In this document: positions 1 to 8,799 of the stretch, in pieces
How the letters are laid out: the number at the start of each line of letters is the position of its first letter
How positions within the stretch are numbered: the first letter of the stretch is position 1
Origin: Natronoarchaeum rubrum
Lineage (GTDB): Archaea > Halobacteriota > Halobacteria > Halobacteriales > Natronoarchaeaceae
Length of the DNA: 64,000 nt
Assembly (NCBI RefSeq): GCF_024494695.1
Contig: NZ_JANHDP010000004.1
Coordinates: 372,001 to 436,000 of the forward strand
Reading direction: 5' to 3'
Notes under the pieces: model-generated
What the model was told of the DNA's origin: nothing
Databases searched by the model: none
What the model saw: the letters and a program-made list of their open reading frames with translations, nothing else
Translations under genes and position numbers: made by a program

Positions 1-762
1 GGCATCGGCCGCGAGTTCGGCGTTCGGCGCGACGCCGACACCGACGATCGCGATCTCGGCGGGGTGGGACTCGTCTTCGAGGGCGACGCGCTCGACGGCA
101 CCCCCGCCGTCGAAGCCCGAGACCGCCGTGTCGAGATGGAGGTTGACGCCCTGCTCTCGCAGATGCTCCTCGACGACCTCGGCGACCGCGTCGCCGAACG
201 GCTGGAGGACGTGGGGCAGCATCTCGTAGAGGTGGACGTCGGCGCCGCGCGCCGACAGCGCCTCGGCCATCTCGATGCCGACGTAGCCGCCGCCGACGAT
301 CGCCGCCGTGTCGGGCGAGCGCTCGGTGACGTAGTCCTCGACGGCGTCGGCCTCGTCCATGTCGTGGATGGTGAACACGCCGTCGAGGTCCAGCCCGTCG
401 AACGGCGGCTCGATCGCGCTCGCGCCCGTCGCGACGAGGAGCTGATCGTAGGGCTGCTCGAACGTCTCGCCGCCGCCCTCGACGGTGACGGTTTCGGCTT
501 CGGGATCGATCCCGACGACCTCGTGGCCCGTCCGGAGGTCGACGTTACGCTCTTCCCGGAACTCGTCGGCCGTCACGGCGACCAGATCGTCCAGGTCATC
601 GATCTCGCCTTTGACGTAGTAGGGCATCCCGCAGGCCGCGTAGGACACCCACTCGCCTTTCTCGAAGACGATCACGTCCGTCTCCGGGTCCTCGCGCTTG
701 GCCTTGCTCGCGGCGCTCATCCCCGCAGCGTCACCGCCGACGACCACGAACGTGTCGCTCAT
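1..762 (-). CDS. CoA-disulfide reductase / NADH oxidase-like flavoprotein (3' part outside window)
   Basis: The first 254 codons of a pyridine nucleotide-disulfide oxidoreductase are present; the C-terminus lies beyond base 1. The N-terminus reads as an FAD-binding segment (VVVGGDAAGMSAA, residues 6-18). Cys44 in SYAACGMPYY sits where CoA-disulfide reductases and NADH oxidases carry their single redox cysteine. A second dinucleotide motif, AIVGGGYVGIEMAE, begins near residue 151. The family reduces CoA disulfides, polysulfide or O2 with NAD(P)H in the cytosol; which substrate applies cannot be read. It ends the minus-strand thiol cluster that starts at thioredoxin. A TATA-like stretch lies near 791-800. 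Confidence 0.85.
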   Translation of the reverse strand, partial: MSDTFVVVGGDAAGMSAASKAKREDPETDVIVFEKGEWVSYAACGMPYYVKGEIDDLDDLVAVTADEFREERNVDLRTGHEVVGIDPEAETVTVEGGGETFEQPYDQLLVATGASAIEPPFDGLDLDGVFTIHDMDEADAVEDYVTERSPDTAAIVGGGYVGIEMAEALSARGADVHLYEMLPHVLQPFGDAVAEVVEEHLREQGVNLHLDTAVSGFDGGGAVERVALEDESHPAEIAIVGVGVAPNAELAADA

Positions 763-895
763 ACCTTCTAGTTAGCCCAGCATCACCAAAAGTATTTCCT
801 GAACTCCACAATACTATGAAACGCCGTCGGCGAGTCGTACGCGTCCGTCGGTCGGTCGTCAGCGAGAGCAGATGGATCCGGCAGCGATTGGATCC

Positions 896-1195
896 CTACG
901 ACTGACAGGACTCGCAAGAACGCGCCGACGAGCGAAGCCGGAACGCGGCGCCCAGGAGACCGACCGTCAGCGCCGTCACCACGATCAACGTGAGGCTCCC
1001 GCCGGCGGCGGCCGTCGCTCCGCCGGCGGCCGCGCCGCCCGCGACGCCGTTGGCTGCCGGCGCCGCGAAGAGACAACAGAGACTCACCGCGCCCCCTGCA
1101 CCGAGCACTCCCCACGGGGGCGTCGACGCCGCGTCGGCGTTCGCATCGGCCTCGGAACTCGAATCGGCCTCGGAATCGGCGTCCGAACCGGTCAT
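896..1195 (-). CDS. Small Cys-containing membrane protein, unknown function
   Basis: A 99-residue protein with an acidic Asp/Ser/Glu-rich N-terminus (residues 1-25) and two hydrophobic segments (about 28-50 and 65-87). The first begins with SLCCLF and the C-terminal tail ends SCESCQS. It sits on the same strand as the DsbA-like and CxxC membrane genes upstream, so the cysteines may take part in metal or thiol chemistry; this is inference. The acidic N-terminus and plausible membrane segments support a real gene. No family is recognised. Confidence 0.6.
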   Translation of the reverse strand: MTGSDADSEADSSSEADANADAASTPPWGVLGAGGAVSLCCLFAAPAANGVAGGAAAGGATAAAGGSLTLIVVTALTVGLLGAAFRLRSSARSCESCQS

Positions 1196-1255
1196 CGGTC
1201 GTTGCCCAGTTCGTGTGGTCTGCTCATGTGTTTTTGGGTCGACGACGGCGCACGG

Positions 1256-1669
1256 TCAACACACCTCGCACCGCCGGCGCTGATAGTACAGGAGCCCGGC
1301 GAAGAAGACGACGCTCACAGCCCCGAGTAGCGGTCGAAGCGGGTCGAAGTGCGTCATGAGCGCCGACGAGCTAAACAGCGCGAGCAGCGCGACGTTGCAG
1401 ATCGGACAGCCGAAGGCGAGAAACCCGCCGACGATCCCGCCGGCGGCGAACCGATCGCCGATCGGCTCGTCGGCCAGCGACCGCTGGTAGACGAACGCCC
1501 CGGCGAAGGCGGCGGTCGCGACGAGAAACAGGTAGTCCGCCGGGGTCCGTTCGACCATCCGAACGTAGATCGGGTTCGGCAGGAGGCCGGTTATCGTCCC
1601 GAACAGGACGAACGCCCCGACACTCACGCCGACGCTCCGCAGGAGACGGCGGTTCGGCAGCGACGTCAT
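1256..1669 (-). CDS. CxxC membrane protein B (thiol cluster)
   Basis: A 137-residue protein with about four membrane segments. The third begins around the motif FGCPICNVALL, and the protein ends RRRCEVC, a second CxxC at the membrane face. The ATG at 1669 overlaps the TGA of the preceding gene (ATGA), so the two are probably translationally coupled. The GC-x-x-C helix and the helix after it align by eye with the C-terminal half of that preceding gene (GCASC there, GCPIC here), which suggests the two are distant paralogues. I infer a role as a membrane partner for thiol or metal transfer with the DsbA-like protein. Confidence 0.75.
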   Translation of the reverse strand: MTSLPNRRLLRSVGVSVGAFVLFGTITGLLPNPIYVRMVERTPADYLFLVATAAFAGAFVYQRSLADEPIGDRFAAGGIVGGFLAFGCPICNVALLALFSSSALMTHFDPLRPLLGAVSVVFFAGLLYYQRRRCEVC

Positions 1670-2220
1670 CCGTCTCTCGCCCCGGCGATCGAACACGTTC
1701 GCGGATCGCCCGCTCGCCCGAGGAAAAAGAGGAGCAGGGCGATCCCGCCGACCCGGAGGAGGTTGCCGTCGAACGGCAGCGCGGCCATCGCGCCGACGAA
1801 GCCCAGCGCCCCCAGCACGCCCGCGCCGCAACTCGCGCAGCCGGCTGCGAGCACCCCGGGAAGGACGCCGACGAACGTCGACGCGCCCCTGCGACGCGCG
1901 CGACGGACCAGCGCGAGCGCGTTGATCGTCGCAACGCCGGTCAGCACCGCGTACGCGGCGACGAGACCGATCCCGAACCAGCCGGTACTCAGGTACACTT
2001 CGCGCGTGAGCGCGGTGACCGCGTAGACGACGTCGGCCGGATCGTTCGTCAGTACCTGAATAGAGAACTGCGGAAACGAACTCAACACCAAGACGGCGTA
2101 CGTGACGACCGTCGCGACGGCGGCCGACAGCAGCCGCAGATTCGACGTGAGCGGGTAGACGAGTGCGTCACGGAGGTCGCGGGACCAGTCCCGTCCGGCG
2201 ACGCCGCCGGTCCTGCTCAC
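1666..2220 (-). CDS. CxxC membrane protein A (thiol cluster)
   Basis: A 184-residue protein starting with GTG at 2220, which overlaps the TGA of the DsbA-like gene by four bases (GTGA). A hydrophobic helix (about residues 28-48) is followed by a lumenal-type loop, a second helix (about 78-100), an Arg-rich loop, and a C-terminal helical pair holding GCASCG. The Cys pair lies in or at the edge of a helix. This layout, plus overlap with a secreted-type DsbA homologue, suggests disulfide exchange across the membrane in the manner of DsbB/DsbD, but it is not recognisably either family. Function is inferred from position only. Confidence 0.75.
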   Translation of the reverse strand: MSRTGGVAGRDWSRDLRDALVYPLTSNLRLLSAAVATVVTYAVLVLSSFPQFSIQVLTNDPADVVYAVTALTREVYLSTGWFGIGLVAAYAVLTGVATINALALVRRARRRGASTFVGVLPGVLAAGCASCGAGVLGALGFVGAMAALPFDGNLLRVGGIALLLFFLGRAGDPRTCSIAGARDG

Positions 2221-2954
2221 GACTGTAGCACCTGATCGATCGCGTCGGCGAAGTTTTCGTAGGGCTGTGCGCCGACCGCCTTCACGACCGCTCCGGACTC
2301 GCGGTTGTAGATCACGAACCCGGGCGTTCCCTGGATTCTCGCCTCGTAAGCCACGGCGAGATTGGGGTCCATGCTCTCGCGGATCGATTCGCCGCGCTCC
2401 TGGCGGCAGCGTTCGACCGCGGATCTGTCGACGCCGTCCGTCCGTTCGGTCACTCCCGCGAACGTCTCGTCGTCGGCCCAGTCCTTGCCGGAGTTGGGCT
2501 GCTCGTCGAAGGCGGCCGAGTGCCAGTTCCAGAATGCGCTCGGCTCGGTGTCGGCCACCTGCGACCACACGCACCGTCCCCAGATCGCCGCCGGCATCGA
2601 GTACCGCCCGATGTTCGGCATGTACAGCGCCACGAGGCGGACGTCGCCGGTGTCGATGTAGTTTCGTCCGAGCTCGGGGAACGTCTCCGCCTCGAACTTC
2701 TTGCAGAACGGGCACAGATAGTCAGTCCAATAGTAGATGTCGACCGGGGCGTCGCGCTCGCCCGCGATCGGCCGGCCGGCGAGTTCGACGCCGAAGCCGC
2801 TCGTCTCGTCGCTAGTGTGGGACGTGGCTGGGACGTAGCGCTGTTCGCTCGATCCGGATCGCGACGCGACGTACGCGACGCCGCCGCCGAACGCGAGCGT
2901 CCCGCCGCCGGCGAGTAGTGCTCGTCGACGCGTGATCTTGCCCTCGCTCTCCAT
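2217..2954 (-). CDS. DsbA-like thioredoxin-fold protein, Tat-exported
   Basis: A 245-residue protein. The N-terminus has a twin-arginine signal (ITRRRALLAGG, residues 7-17) and a hydrophobic stretch to about residue 30, so it is probably folded in the cytoplasm, exported and kept at the membrane. A DsbA/DSBA-like thioredoxin fold follows, with active site CPFC (Cys81, Cys84) after a YYWTDYL strand and the cis-proline loop GTPGF (Pro211). An extra Cys pair occurs in the helical insertion (WGRCVW and VERCRQ). The family oxidises or isomerises disulfides outside the membrane. It heads an overlapping set with two CxxC membrane proteins, its likely redox partners. Confidence 0.88.
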   Translation of the reverse strand: MESEGKITRRRALLAGGGTLAFGGGVAYVASRSGSSEQRYVPATSHTSDETSGFGVELAGRPIAGERDAPVDIYYWTDYLCPFCKKFEAETFPELGRNYIDTGDVRLVALYMPNIGRYSMPAAIWGRCVWSQVADTEPSAFWNWHSAAFDEQPNSGKDWADDETFAGVTERTDGVDRSAVERCRQERGESIRESMDPNLAVAYEARIQGTPGFVIYNRESGAVVKAVGAQPYENFADAIDQVLQS

Positions 2955-3093
2955 TTACGTGCAACATCAGGTGGTTCGTTGATGGGCTTTGCGGTTGACA
3001 GATAAACGGCGACTGCGCTTGGCGATCGGCGGCGACGGCGTCTCGCCAGGCGAGCAGCGGCGTGTGAACCGGAAGACGACCTGTGAGTGTCGT

Positions 3094-3507
3094 TTACGCG
3101 TGTTTCTCGATCACCGAGCGGAGCTGCGCTTCCTCTTGCATCCCGACGAACCGCTCGACCGGCTGTCCGTCGGCAAACAGGAGCAGCGTCGGGACGCCCC
3201 GGACGTTGTACTCGGCGGCGAGCTGCTGGTTCGCGTCGATGTCGACTTTCGCCACGGTCGCGTCGGTTTCCGCGGCGATCGTTTCGACGACCGGTTCGAG
3301 CATCCGGCACGGCCCGCACCAGTCGGCGTAGAAGTCGACCAGAACGACGCCGTGCTCCTCGACGGTTTCGGACAGATCAGCGTTTCCGCCGACCGGGACC
3401 GGCTCGGACGGGCTCTGTCGTTCAGATTCGTCGGCATCCACAGTTTCTCCTCGGGTGCGGAGCTCCTCCAGTTTCTGTCGTCGGATCTCCTCGATCTCCT
3501 CGGCCAT
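3094..3507 (-). CDS. Thioredoxin
   Basis: A 137-residue cytosolic thioredoxin. A charged N-terminal extension of about 45 residues (EEIRRQKLEEL) precedes a standard thioredoxin fold with active site WCGPC (Cys64, Cys67) and cis-Pro loop RGVPTLLLF. The start at 3507 is chosen because the extension beginning MAEEIEEIRRQK resembles other haloarchaeal thioredoxins, and residues further upstream are Arg/Pro-rich frame shadow. It donates electrons to disulfide substrates. It is transcribed toward the DsbA-like gene 139 bases downstream. A CACAATATT motif lies about 50 bases upstream of the start. Confidence 0.92.
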   Translation of the reverse strand: MAEEIEEIRRQKLEELRTRGETVDADESERQSPSEPVPVGGNADLSETVEEHGVVLVDFYADWCGPCRMLEPVVETIAAETDATVAKVDIDANQQLAAEYNVRGVPTLLLFADGQPVERFVGMQEEAQLRSVIEKHA

Positions 3508-3838
3508 CGGCCACTCGTATGGACCGCGTCGACTTAGTTGTTTTGCACAATTCCCACAATATTGGGTCGCCGCGGGACGAACGCGACGATGCTTGGGACC
3601 GGATTGCAACGACTGGCTCTCCCGGACCACCGCGCCCCGAGCGCACGTATCCTCGACCTCCTTGATCGGCTGGCCGACGATCGTTCGTCAGGCGTTGTTC
3701 AGAGTCGAACGTCGGCGTCCGCACTTCGAGCGCGTCGCCGCCCTCGCGATGCCGTGCGCAGCGTGAAGCTGACCGGTGACGGGCTGTCCGCCCTGATGAC
3801 GAAAGAGTTTTTCTTGGTCGACACAATATTCCACACGA
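3508..3838. other. Divergent intergenic region, thioredoxin / DUF302
   Basis: 331 bases without a convincing gene; open frames here are Arg/Ser-rich and lack any recognisable domain. It separates two divergent genes and holds two copies of a CACAATATT element, at 3555-3563 (part of the palindrome CAATATTG) and 3822-3830 (8 bases before the DUF302 start). AGAGTTTTTC near 3804-3813 is in place for a TATA box of a leaderless DUF302 transcript. Confidence 0.5.
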
Positions 3839-4279
3839 ATGACGCTCCCAATCGATCCGACGCAGATCGACCCCGACGAGATCGGAACCCAGCAGACGAC
3901 TCTGGAGATGGACCACGAGGCGGCCATCGAACACGTCCGCGAAGCGTTCACCGACGCCGGGTTCGGCATCCCCGTCGAGTTTTCGCCCTCCGAGATGCTC
4001 AACGAGAAGGTCGACGCGGACAGGGACCCGTACTACGTCCTGGGCGCGTGCAACCCGTCTGTGGCCGACCGCGCACTCGACGCGACCGACAAGCGGATGG
4101 GCGGACTGTTCCCCTGCAACGTCGTCGTCTGGGAGGAGGAACCGGGTACGCAACGCGTCTACCACGTCTCGATCATGCGCATCGCGCGACTCGTCGGCAT
4201 GGCGCCGGACGACGACGAGATGAGCGACATCATCGCCGAGACGGGCGAACTCGTCGACGAAGCGTTCGAGGAGCTCTAA
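3839..4279 (+). CDS. DUF302 domain protein
   Basis: A 146-residue soluble protein of the DUF302 fold. The core pattern of the family is visible: an amphipathic helix (AIEHVREAFTDAGFGI), YYVLGACNPSVADRAL, the FPCNVVVWEE strand, and VYHVSIMRI. DUF302 proteins are often found beside sulfur-oxidation, copper and thiol genes; a heterodisulfide or metal-binding role has been proposed but no reaction is established. The Cys residues in GACNP and FPCNV are candidates for ligands. A methyltransferase starts two bases after its stop, so they form an operon. Confidence 0.85.
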   Translation: MTLPIDPTQIDPDEIGTQQTTLEMDHEAAIEHVREAFTDAGFGIPVEFSPSEMLNEKVDADRDPYYVLGACNPSVADRALDATDKRMGGLFPCNVVVWEEEPGTQRVYHVSIMRIARLVGMAPDDDEMSDIIAETGELVDEAFEEL

Positions 4280-4281
4280 CG

Positions 4282-4842
4282 GTGGGGCACCACACGTTCG
4301 ACGCCTCGCGAGCGGAGAAGCTGGAGCGCCCCGAGCGCCGATACCGGTTCCTCTCGACCGAGGAGTTGCTGTGGGCGGTCGCGCTAAGCGACGACGACAC
4401 CGTCGCCGACCTCGGCAGCGGCACCGGCTTCTACACCGACGACCTCGCTCCGCACGCGGGGGACGTCTACGCCGTCGACGTCCAAGAGGCGATGCACGAC
4501 TACTACCGCGAGAAGGGCGTCCCTGAGGCGGTCGAACTGGTCACCAGCGGTGTGAGCGATCTCCCGCTGGACGACGGCACGCTCGACGCCGCCGTCTCGA
4601 CGATGACGTACCACGAGTTCGCGAGCGACGACGCGCTCGCGGAGATTCGCCGCGTCCTCGCACCGGGGGGTCGCCTCGTCGTCGTCGACTGGGCGGCCGC
4701 CGGTTCCGGCGACCCCGGACCGCCGATCGAGGAGCGATACGCCGCCGACGAGGCGGCGGCCGCGCTCCGCGAGAGCGGCTTCGACGTCGAACACGAGGCC
4801 GTCCGGTCCGAGACGTTCCTCCTGATCGCGACGGCCGAGTAG
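4282..4842 (+). CDS. Class I SAM-dependent methyltransferase
   Basis: A 186-residue Rossmann-fold methyltransferase of the UbiE/type-11 group. The GTG start at 4282 lies two bases after the DUF302 stop, and the peptide then opens with HHTFDAS, where family homology begins. Motif I is VADLGSGTGF (residues 41-50), motif II the acidic VYAVDVQEAM, and the post-motif strand APGGRLVVVDW. The substrate is unknown; close relatives act on small molecules or metal(loid)s. Pairing with DUF302 in a redox and metal region fits small-molecule thiol or metalloid chemistry, but that is inference. Confidence 0.85.
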   Translation: MGHHTFDASRAEKLERPERRYRFLSTEELLWAVALSDDDTVADLGSGTGFYTDDLAPHAGDVYAVDVQEAMHDYYREKGVPEAVELVTSGVSDLPLDDGTLDAAVSTMTYHEFASDDALAEIRRVLAPGGRLVVVDWAAAGSGDPGPPIEERYAADEAAAALRESGFDVEHEAVRSETFLLIATAE

Positions 4843-4894
4843 CCCCCGTCCCGACCGTTCGATCGACTTACACCTCCTTCGAGCGCGTTTGGCG

Positions 4895-5392
4895 TCACTC
4901 CGATCCGTCTCCCTCCGGTCGCCGGTAGAACGGGTATCCGGGCGGCTGCGCATCGTGTCTAATCCCGGCCACTTCCTCGATGCTGAACTCCCAGAACCGC
5001 GTCCGCTCGGTCTCGCCGGCCGCCTCGATCAGCTTCGGGCGCCAGGTCGGCGTCTGGTCGTCGGTCATAGTCTCGCCTTCGTCCTGCGAGAGCTCTCGGA
5101 GCGACCCCGTCAAGAAGACGCTCCGCCAGTGAAACGCCGTCTCGGCGCTGTACACGAGGAAGCTGGCCGAGTCGGCCCGTTCGGACAGGTCCGCCTTCCG
5201 GCTCTCCTCGCCGACGAGGTAGAAAAAGTAGAGCTGCGATCCCCCGTCGAATCCGTACGACAGCGGGATCAGGTACGGCTCGTCCTCGGTCGGCAGGCCG
5301 AGCACGCCCATGCTCTGCATCGAGAGGAACCGTTCTATCTCCTCGTCGTCCATGCGTTCCATCCCGTACTCCCCGAGTTCGTCGATCGTCAT
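4895..5392 (-). CDS. Pyridoxamine 5'-phosphate oxidase-family (flavin-binding) protein
   Basis: A 165-residue split-barrel flavin/F420-binding protein. It opens MTIDELGEYGMERMDDEEIERFL and continues with the PNPOx pattern: GVLGLPTEDEPYLIPLSYGFDG, then YFFYLVGEESRK, then VFLTGSLRELS. The start at 5392 is the first Met where this homology begins. Haloarchaeal members bind FMN, F420 or haem and usually have no assigned substrate. It is convergent with the methyltransferase (52 bases between stops) and divergent from halocyanin. Confidence 0.85.
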   Translation of the reverse strand: MTIDELGEYGMERMDDEEIERFLSMQSMGVLGLPTEDEPYLIPLSYGFDGGSQLYFFYLVGEESRKADLSERADSASFLVYSAETAFHWRSVFLTGSLRELSQDEGETMTDDQTPTWRPKLIEAAGETERTRFWEFSIEEVAGIRHDAQPPGYPFYRRPEGDGSE

Positions 5393-5492
5393 CCCGTGGT
5401 GAACTACGACGGCTCGGGTAAAGAGGGAGGGCGGTCCGGGCCCCTGCCCCTTATCGTGCGGTCGGTCGTCAGGACGACACACTGATCCCTCG

Positions 5493-6155
5493 ATGCTTCG
5501 ACGAAACTCGACGCGCGAACGGGGAGGGCGTCGCGGCGCTCGCTCCGATTCACCGGACGACGCCACGGCGACTTCGAGCGACGGACCGTCGACGACGCGG
5601 CGAGCGCTGCTGGCGGGCAGCGTCGGAATCGCGGGGGCGGAGGTCGCCGGCGCACAGACAGATGGCAACGAAACGGACGGAAACGAAACCGGCGCGCAGA
5701 CAGATGGCAACGAAACCGGCGCGACCGGCGGGGAGAGCGTCACGGTCGAACTCGTCGACTACGCGTACGAACCGGGGACCACCACTCCGCTGTCGATCGA
5801 ACCGGGGACGACGGTCCAGTTCGTCTGGGTCACCGACAGCCACAACATCAACGTCGACAGCACGCCCGACGGCGCGGAGTGGGAGGGTCACGAACCGGTC
5901 GAGGACGCCCCGTTCGAGTACGAGTACACGTTCGACGCCGAGGGAACCTACGAGTTCCACTGCGATCCGCACCTGAACCTCGGGATGGAGGGGACGATCG
6001 AAGTCGGAGCGACCGGCGGCGGTGGCGGCCCGACGGGGCCGTCAGTTCCCGGCTGGGCGCTGACCGCCGGCATCCTGACGATGGGCGCCCTGGCCATCGC
6101 CGTGGGCCTCGGATACTTTTTCCTCAAGTACGGCGGGTACGAGGAAGAGCAGTAG
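5493..6155 (+). CDS. Halocyanin (membrane-anchored blue copper protein)
   Basis: A 220-residue exported type I copper protein. A Tat-like signal (STTRRALLAGSVG, residues 33-45) is followed by a low-complexity Thr/Asn/Gly linker (about 54-80) and a cupredoxin domain. Copper ligands are visible as His117 (DSHNIN), Cys157, His160 and Met165 (HCDPHLNLGM). A Gly-rich linker and a C-terminal helix (about 188-210) anchor it, with YGGYEEEQ at the end. It probably shuttles single electrons outside the membrane. The linker repeats a 20-nt block 42 bases apart. Confidence 0.93.
   Translation: MLRRNSTRERGGRRGARSDSPDDATATSSDGPSTTRRALLAGSVGIAGAEVAGAQTDGNETDGNETGAQTDGNETGATGGESVTVELVDYAYEPGTTTPLSIEPGTTVQFVWVTDSHNINVDSTPDGAEWEGHEPVEDAPFEYEYTFDAEGTYEFHCDPHLNLGMEGTIEVGATGGGGGPTGPSVPGWALTAGILTMGALAIAVGLGYFFLKYGGYEEEQ
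5655..5716 (+). repeat. Short in-frame repeat in the halocyanin linker
   Basis: The 20-nt block CAGACAGATGGCAACGAAAC occurs at 5655-5674 and again at 5697-5716, exactly 42 bases (14 codons) apart. It encodes repeated QTDGNET units in the linker between the signal peptide and the copper domain. Confidence 0.9.
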
Positions 6156-6207
6156 CGTCGTTCGGCCGGACGCTCGCGACGAACCAGCCGTCGGGGGAGC
6201 GCACTGC

Positions 6208-8799
6208 TTACAGCCGTCGAACGACAGTTGCGACCGCGAAGTACGGGGGGAGACAGATCGCCAGCACCGCCGCGAGGATTCCCCAGTCCGCGAGCCCGAG
6301 CGGGACGGTGCCGAAGTACCGACGCAACGGCGTGTACAGCACCGCCAACTGCAGCGCGACCGACGCCGCGACCGACGCGGCGAGCCACGGGTTCGACAGC
6401 GTCGGCGTCTCGCGCAGCCAGCGGATGACGTACAGTTTCTCGAACTCCAGAAACACGAATCCGGTGAACACCATCGTCATCGCGTACGGCGTGACGGCCG
6501 CCGCGCCGTCGAGCGTCAGGAACAACAGCCCGAGCATCACCCCGGTCGTCACCGCCCCCGTTCCGGCGATCAGGCCGAGCATCGGGCGGTCGACGATCGC
6601 CCGGTCGGGGTCCCGCGGCGGATGGTCCATCACGTCGCCGCTCTTGGGATCGGTCCCGAGCGCCAGCGCCGGCAGGCCGTCGGTGAGCAGGTTGATCCAC
6701 AGCAACTGCACGGCCGGGAGGACGAGGTAGCCGTACAGCGAGGCGAGAAAGACCAGCGCCACCTCCGCGACGTTCGCGCTCAGCAGGTAGGCGACGAACT
6801 TCCAGACGTTGTCGAAGATCGCGCGCCCCCGCTCGATCGCCCGTTCGATCGTCGCGTAGTCGTCGTCCAACAGGACGACGTCCGATGACTGCTTGGCGAC
6901 GTCGGTCCCGCGGACGCCCATCGCGACGCCCACGTCGGCATTTTTCAGCGCCGGGGCGTCGTTGACGCCGTCGCCCGTCATCGCGACGTCGTGGCCGCGG
7001 TCCTGGAGCGCCCGCAGGATGCGCACCTTGTGCTCGGGCGAGGTGCGAGCGAAGACGTCGACCGATTCGACGCGGTCGCGCAGCGTCGCTCCGTCCATCG
7101 ACTCGATCTCCGCGCCTTCGAGCACTCTCGTCCCGATGTCGAGCGACTCGGCGATCGCCCTCGCGGTCCGGATGTTGTCGCCGGTCACCATCTTGACGTC
7201 GATCCCGGCTTGCCGGGTCGTCTCGATAGCCTCGGCCACTTCCTCGCGCGGCGGGTCGATCATCCCGGCGAGGCCGACGAACACCAGGTCGTCGTTCGGA
7301 TCTCCGTCGTCGGCGTACGCGGTCGCTAACACCCGGAGCGCGTCGTCCGCCAACTCGCCGACCGCGCCCTCGACGCGTTCGCGCCGCTCGTCGGTCAGGG
7401 GAGCGGGACCGTCGGCAGTGAGGATCCGATCGGCCTTCGAGAGGAGCACCTCGGGGGCGCCCTTCAGATACGCCTCCTCGTCGTGGATCGTCGCCATCCA
7501 CTTTCGCTCCGAGGAGAACGGCACTTCGTCGGTACGGGGGCGCTCCTCGCGGAGCCGGGGCACGTCGAGTCCGCGTCGCTCGGCCGCTTCGACCAGCGCC
7601 CGCTCGGTCGGGCTGCCGCTGTCCGCAGTGGCGTCGTTGCACACCGCACCGATCCGGAGTAGACGTTCGACGCGGTCGTCGTCGACCGCCTCGGCCGCAT
7701 CCTTGCCCTCGGCGTCGACGGCGACGTCGTCGACCCAGAGGCGCGTAACCGTCATCTCGCCCTCGGTGAGCGTCCCCGTCTTGTCGGTACAGATCACGTC
7801 GACGGCCCCCAGCGCCTCGACCGACGGGAGGCTGCGGACCAGCGCGTTTTCGTCGGCCATGCGCCTGACTCCCAGCGCGAGCGTCAGCGTCACCACGGCC
7901 GGTAGCCCCTCCGGGACCGCCGCGACGGCCAGCGACACTGCAGTCAGCCCGGCCTGGACCGCGGGCGTCCCGCGGAGGACCAAAAACGGCGCGACCAGCG
8001 CCGCCAGCGCGAGCACGCCGATTCCGAGTACCCGCCCGAGGTCGTCGAGTTCCCGCTGGAGCGGCGTCTCCATCTCCTCGGTGGCCGCGAGTTCCCGTGC
8101 GATCGACCCGACTTCGGTGTCCATTCCCGTCCCGGTGACGACGGCGACGCCCTTGCCGCGCGCGACGTTCGTCCCGTTGTACACCATACTCGATCGCTCT
8201 GCGAGCGGTGCGTCGGCGCTCACCGGCGCCGGCCGCTTGGAGACCGGCAGGCTCTCGCCGGTGAGCGCGGCCTCGTCGACGTCGAGGTCGGTCGCCTCGA
8301 GCACCCGCGCGTCCGCCGGAACGACGTCGCCGCTCTCGAGAACCAGAACGTCGCCGGGGACGACCGCCGTCGCGTCGACGTCGATCCGTTCGCCGTCCCG
8401 CAGGACGGTCGCGGTCGGTTCTGCCAGCTCCCGAAGGGACTCGAGGCTCTGCTCCGCCCGGTAGTCCTGCAGAAAGCCGAAGGCCCCGTTCGCGACGACG
8501 ATCGTCACGATCAGGACCGCGTCGACGGCGTGTCCCGCCCAGATCGAGAGCGCGGCCGCCCCGAGGAGCACCCAGATGAGCGCGCTGTCGAACTGCGCGA
8601 CGAAGATGTCGAGCGGGGACCGACGTTCGCCACGGACGATGTCGTTCTCGCCGTGGACTTCGAGCCGTCTCGTCGCCTCCGCGGTCGACAGCCCGTCCCG
8701 TCGACTGTCCAGATCGTCGAGAACGCGGTCGGTCGAGCGGTGGTGCGGCGATCCCTGCTCGACGCCGGGCCGTGATACGCTGGACACTACGTGGATCAT
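6208..8799 (-). CDS. Cation-transporting P-type ATPase (P2, Ca2+-ATPase-like)
   Basis: An 863-residue P-type ATPase of normal length for P2 pumps. Domains in order: cation-ATPase N-terminal domain (about 25-85), membrane pair, actuator domain with LTGES (179-183), membrane pair with [10 protein letters not shown] (293-302, the P2 ion-site motif), phosphorylation site [12 protein letters not shown] (Asp339), nucleotide domain, hinge with KMVTGDN and TGDGVND, then six C-terminal helices. The PEGLPA signature points to Ca2+ or a related cation. There are no Cys-rich metal-binding domains and no CPx motif, which separates it from the CopB pump at 12.7 kb. Confidence 0.9.
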   Translation of the reverse strand: MIHVVSSVSRPGVEQGSPHHRSTDRVLDDLDSRRDGLSTAEATRRLEVHGENDIVRGERRSPLDIFVAQFDSALIWVLLGAAALSIWAGHAVDAVLIVTIVVANGAFGFLQDYRAEQSLESLRELAEPTATVLRDGERIDVDATAVVPGDVLVLESGDVVPADARVLEATDLDVDEAALTGESLPVSKRPAPVSADAPLAERSSMVYNGTNVARGKGVAVVTGTGMDTEVGSIARELAATEEMETPLQRELDDLGRVLGIGVLALAALVAPFLVLRGTPAVQAGLTAVSLAVAAVPEGLPAVVTLTLALGVRRMADENALVRSLPSVEALGAVDVICTDKTGTLTEGEMTVTRLWVDDVAVDAEGKDAAEAVDDDRVERLLRIGAVCNDATADSGSPTERALVEAAERRGLDVPRLREERPRTDEVPFSSERKWMATIHDEEAYLKGAPEVLLSKADRILTADGPAPLTDERRERVEGAVGELADDALRVLATAYADDGDPNDDLVFVGLAGMIDPPREEVAEAIETTRQAGIDVKMVTGDNIRTARAIAESLDIGTRVLEGAEIESMDGATLRDRVESVDVFARTSPEHKVRILRALQDRGHDVAMTGDGVNDAPALKNADVGVAMGVRGTDVAKQSSDVVLLDDDYATIERAIERGRAIFDNVWKFVAYLLSANVAEVALVFLASLYGYLVLPAVQLLWINLLTDGLPALALGTDPKSGDVMDHPPRDPDRAIVDRPMLGLIAGTGAVTTGVMLGLLFLTLDGAAAVTPYAMTMVFTGFVFLEFEKLYVIRWLRETPTLSNPWLAASVAASVALQLAVLYTPLRRYFGTVPLGLADWGILAAVLAICLPPYFAVATVVRRL

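Noticed and set aside
3508..3838. Frames of up to about 100 codons upstream of DUF302
   Set aside because: Composition is Arg/Ser-rich with no helix or domain pattern, and the region carries regulatory motifs.
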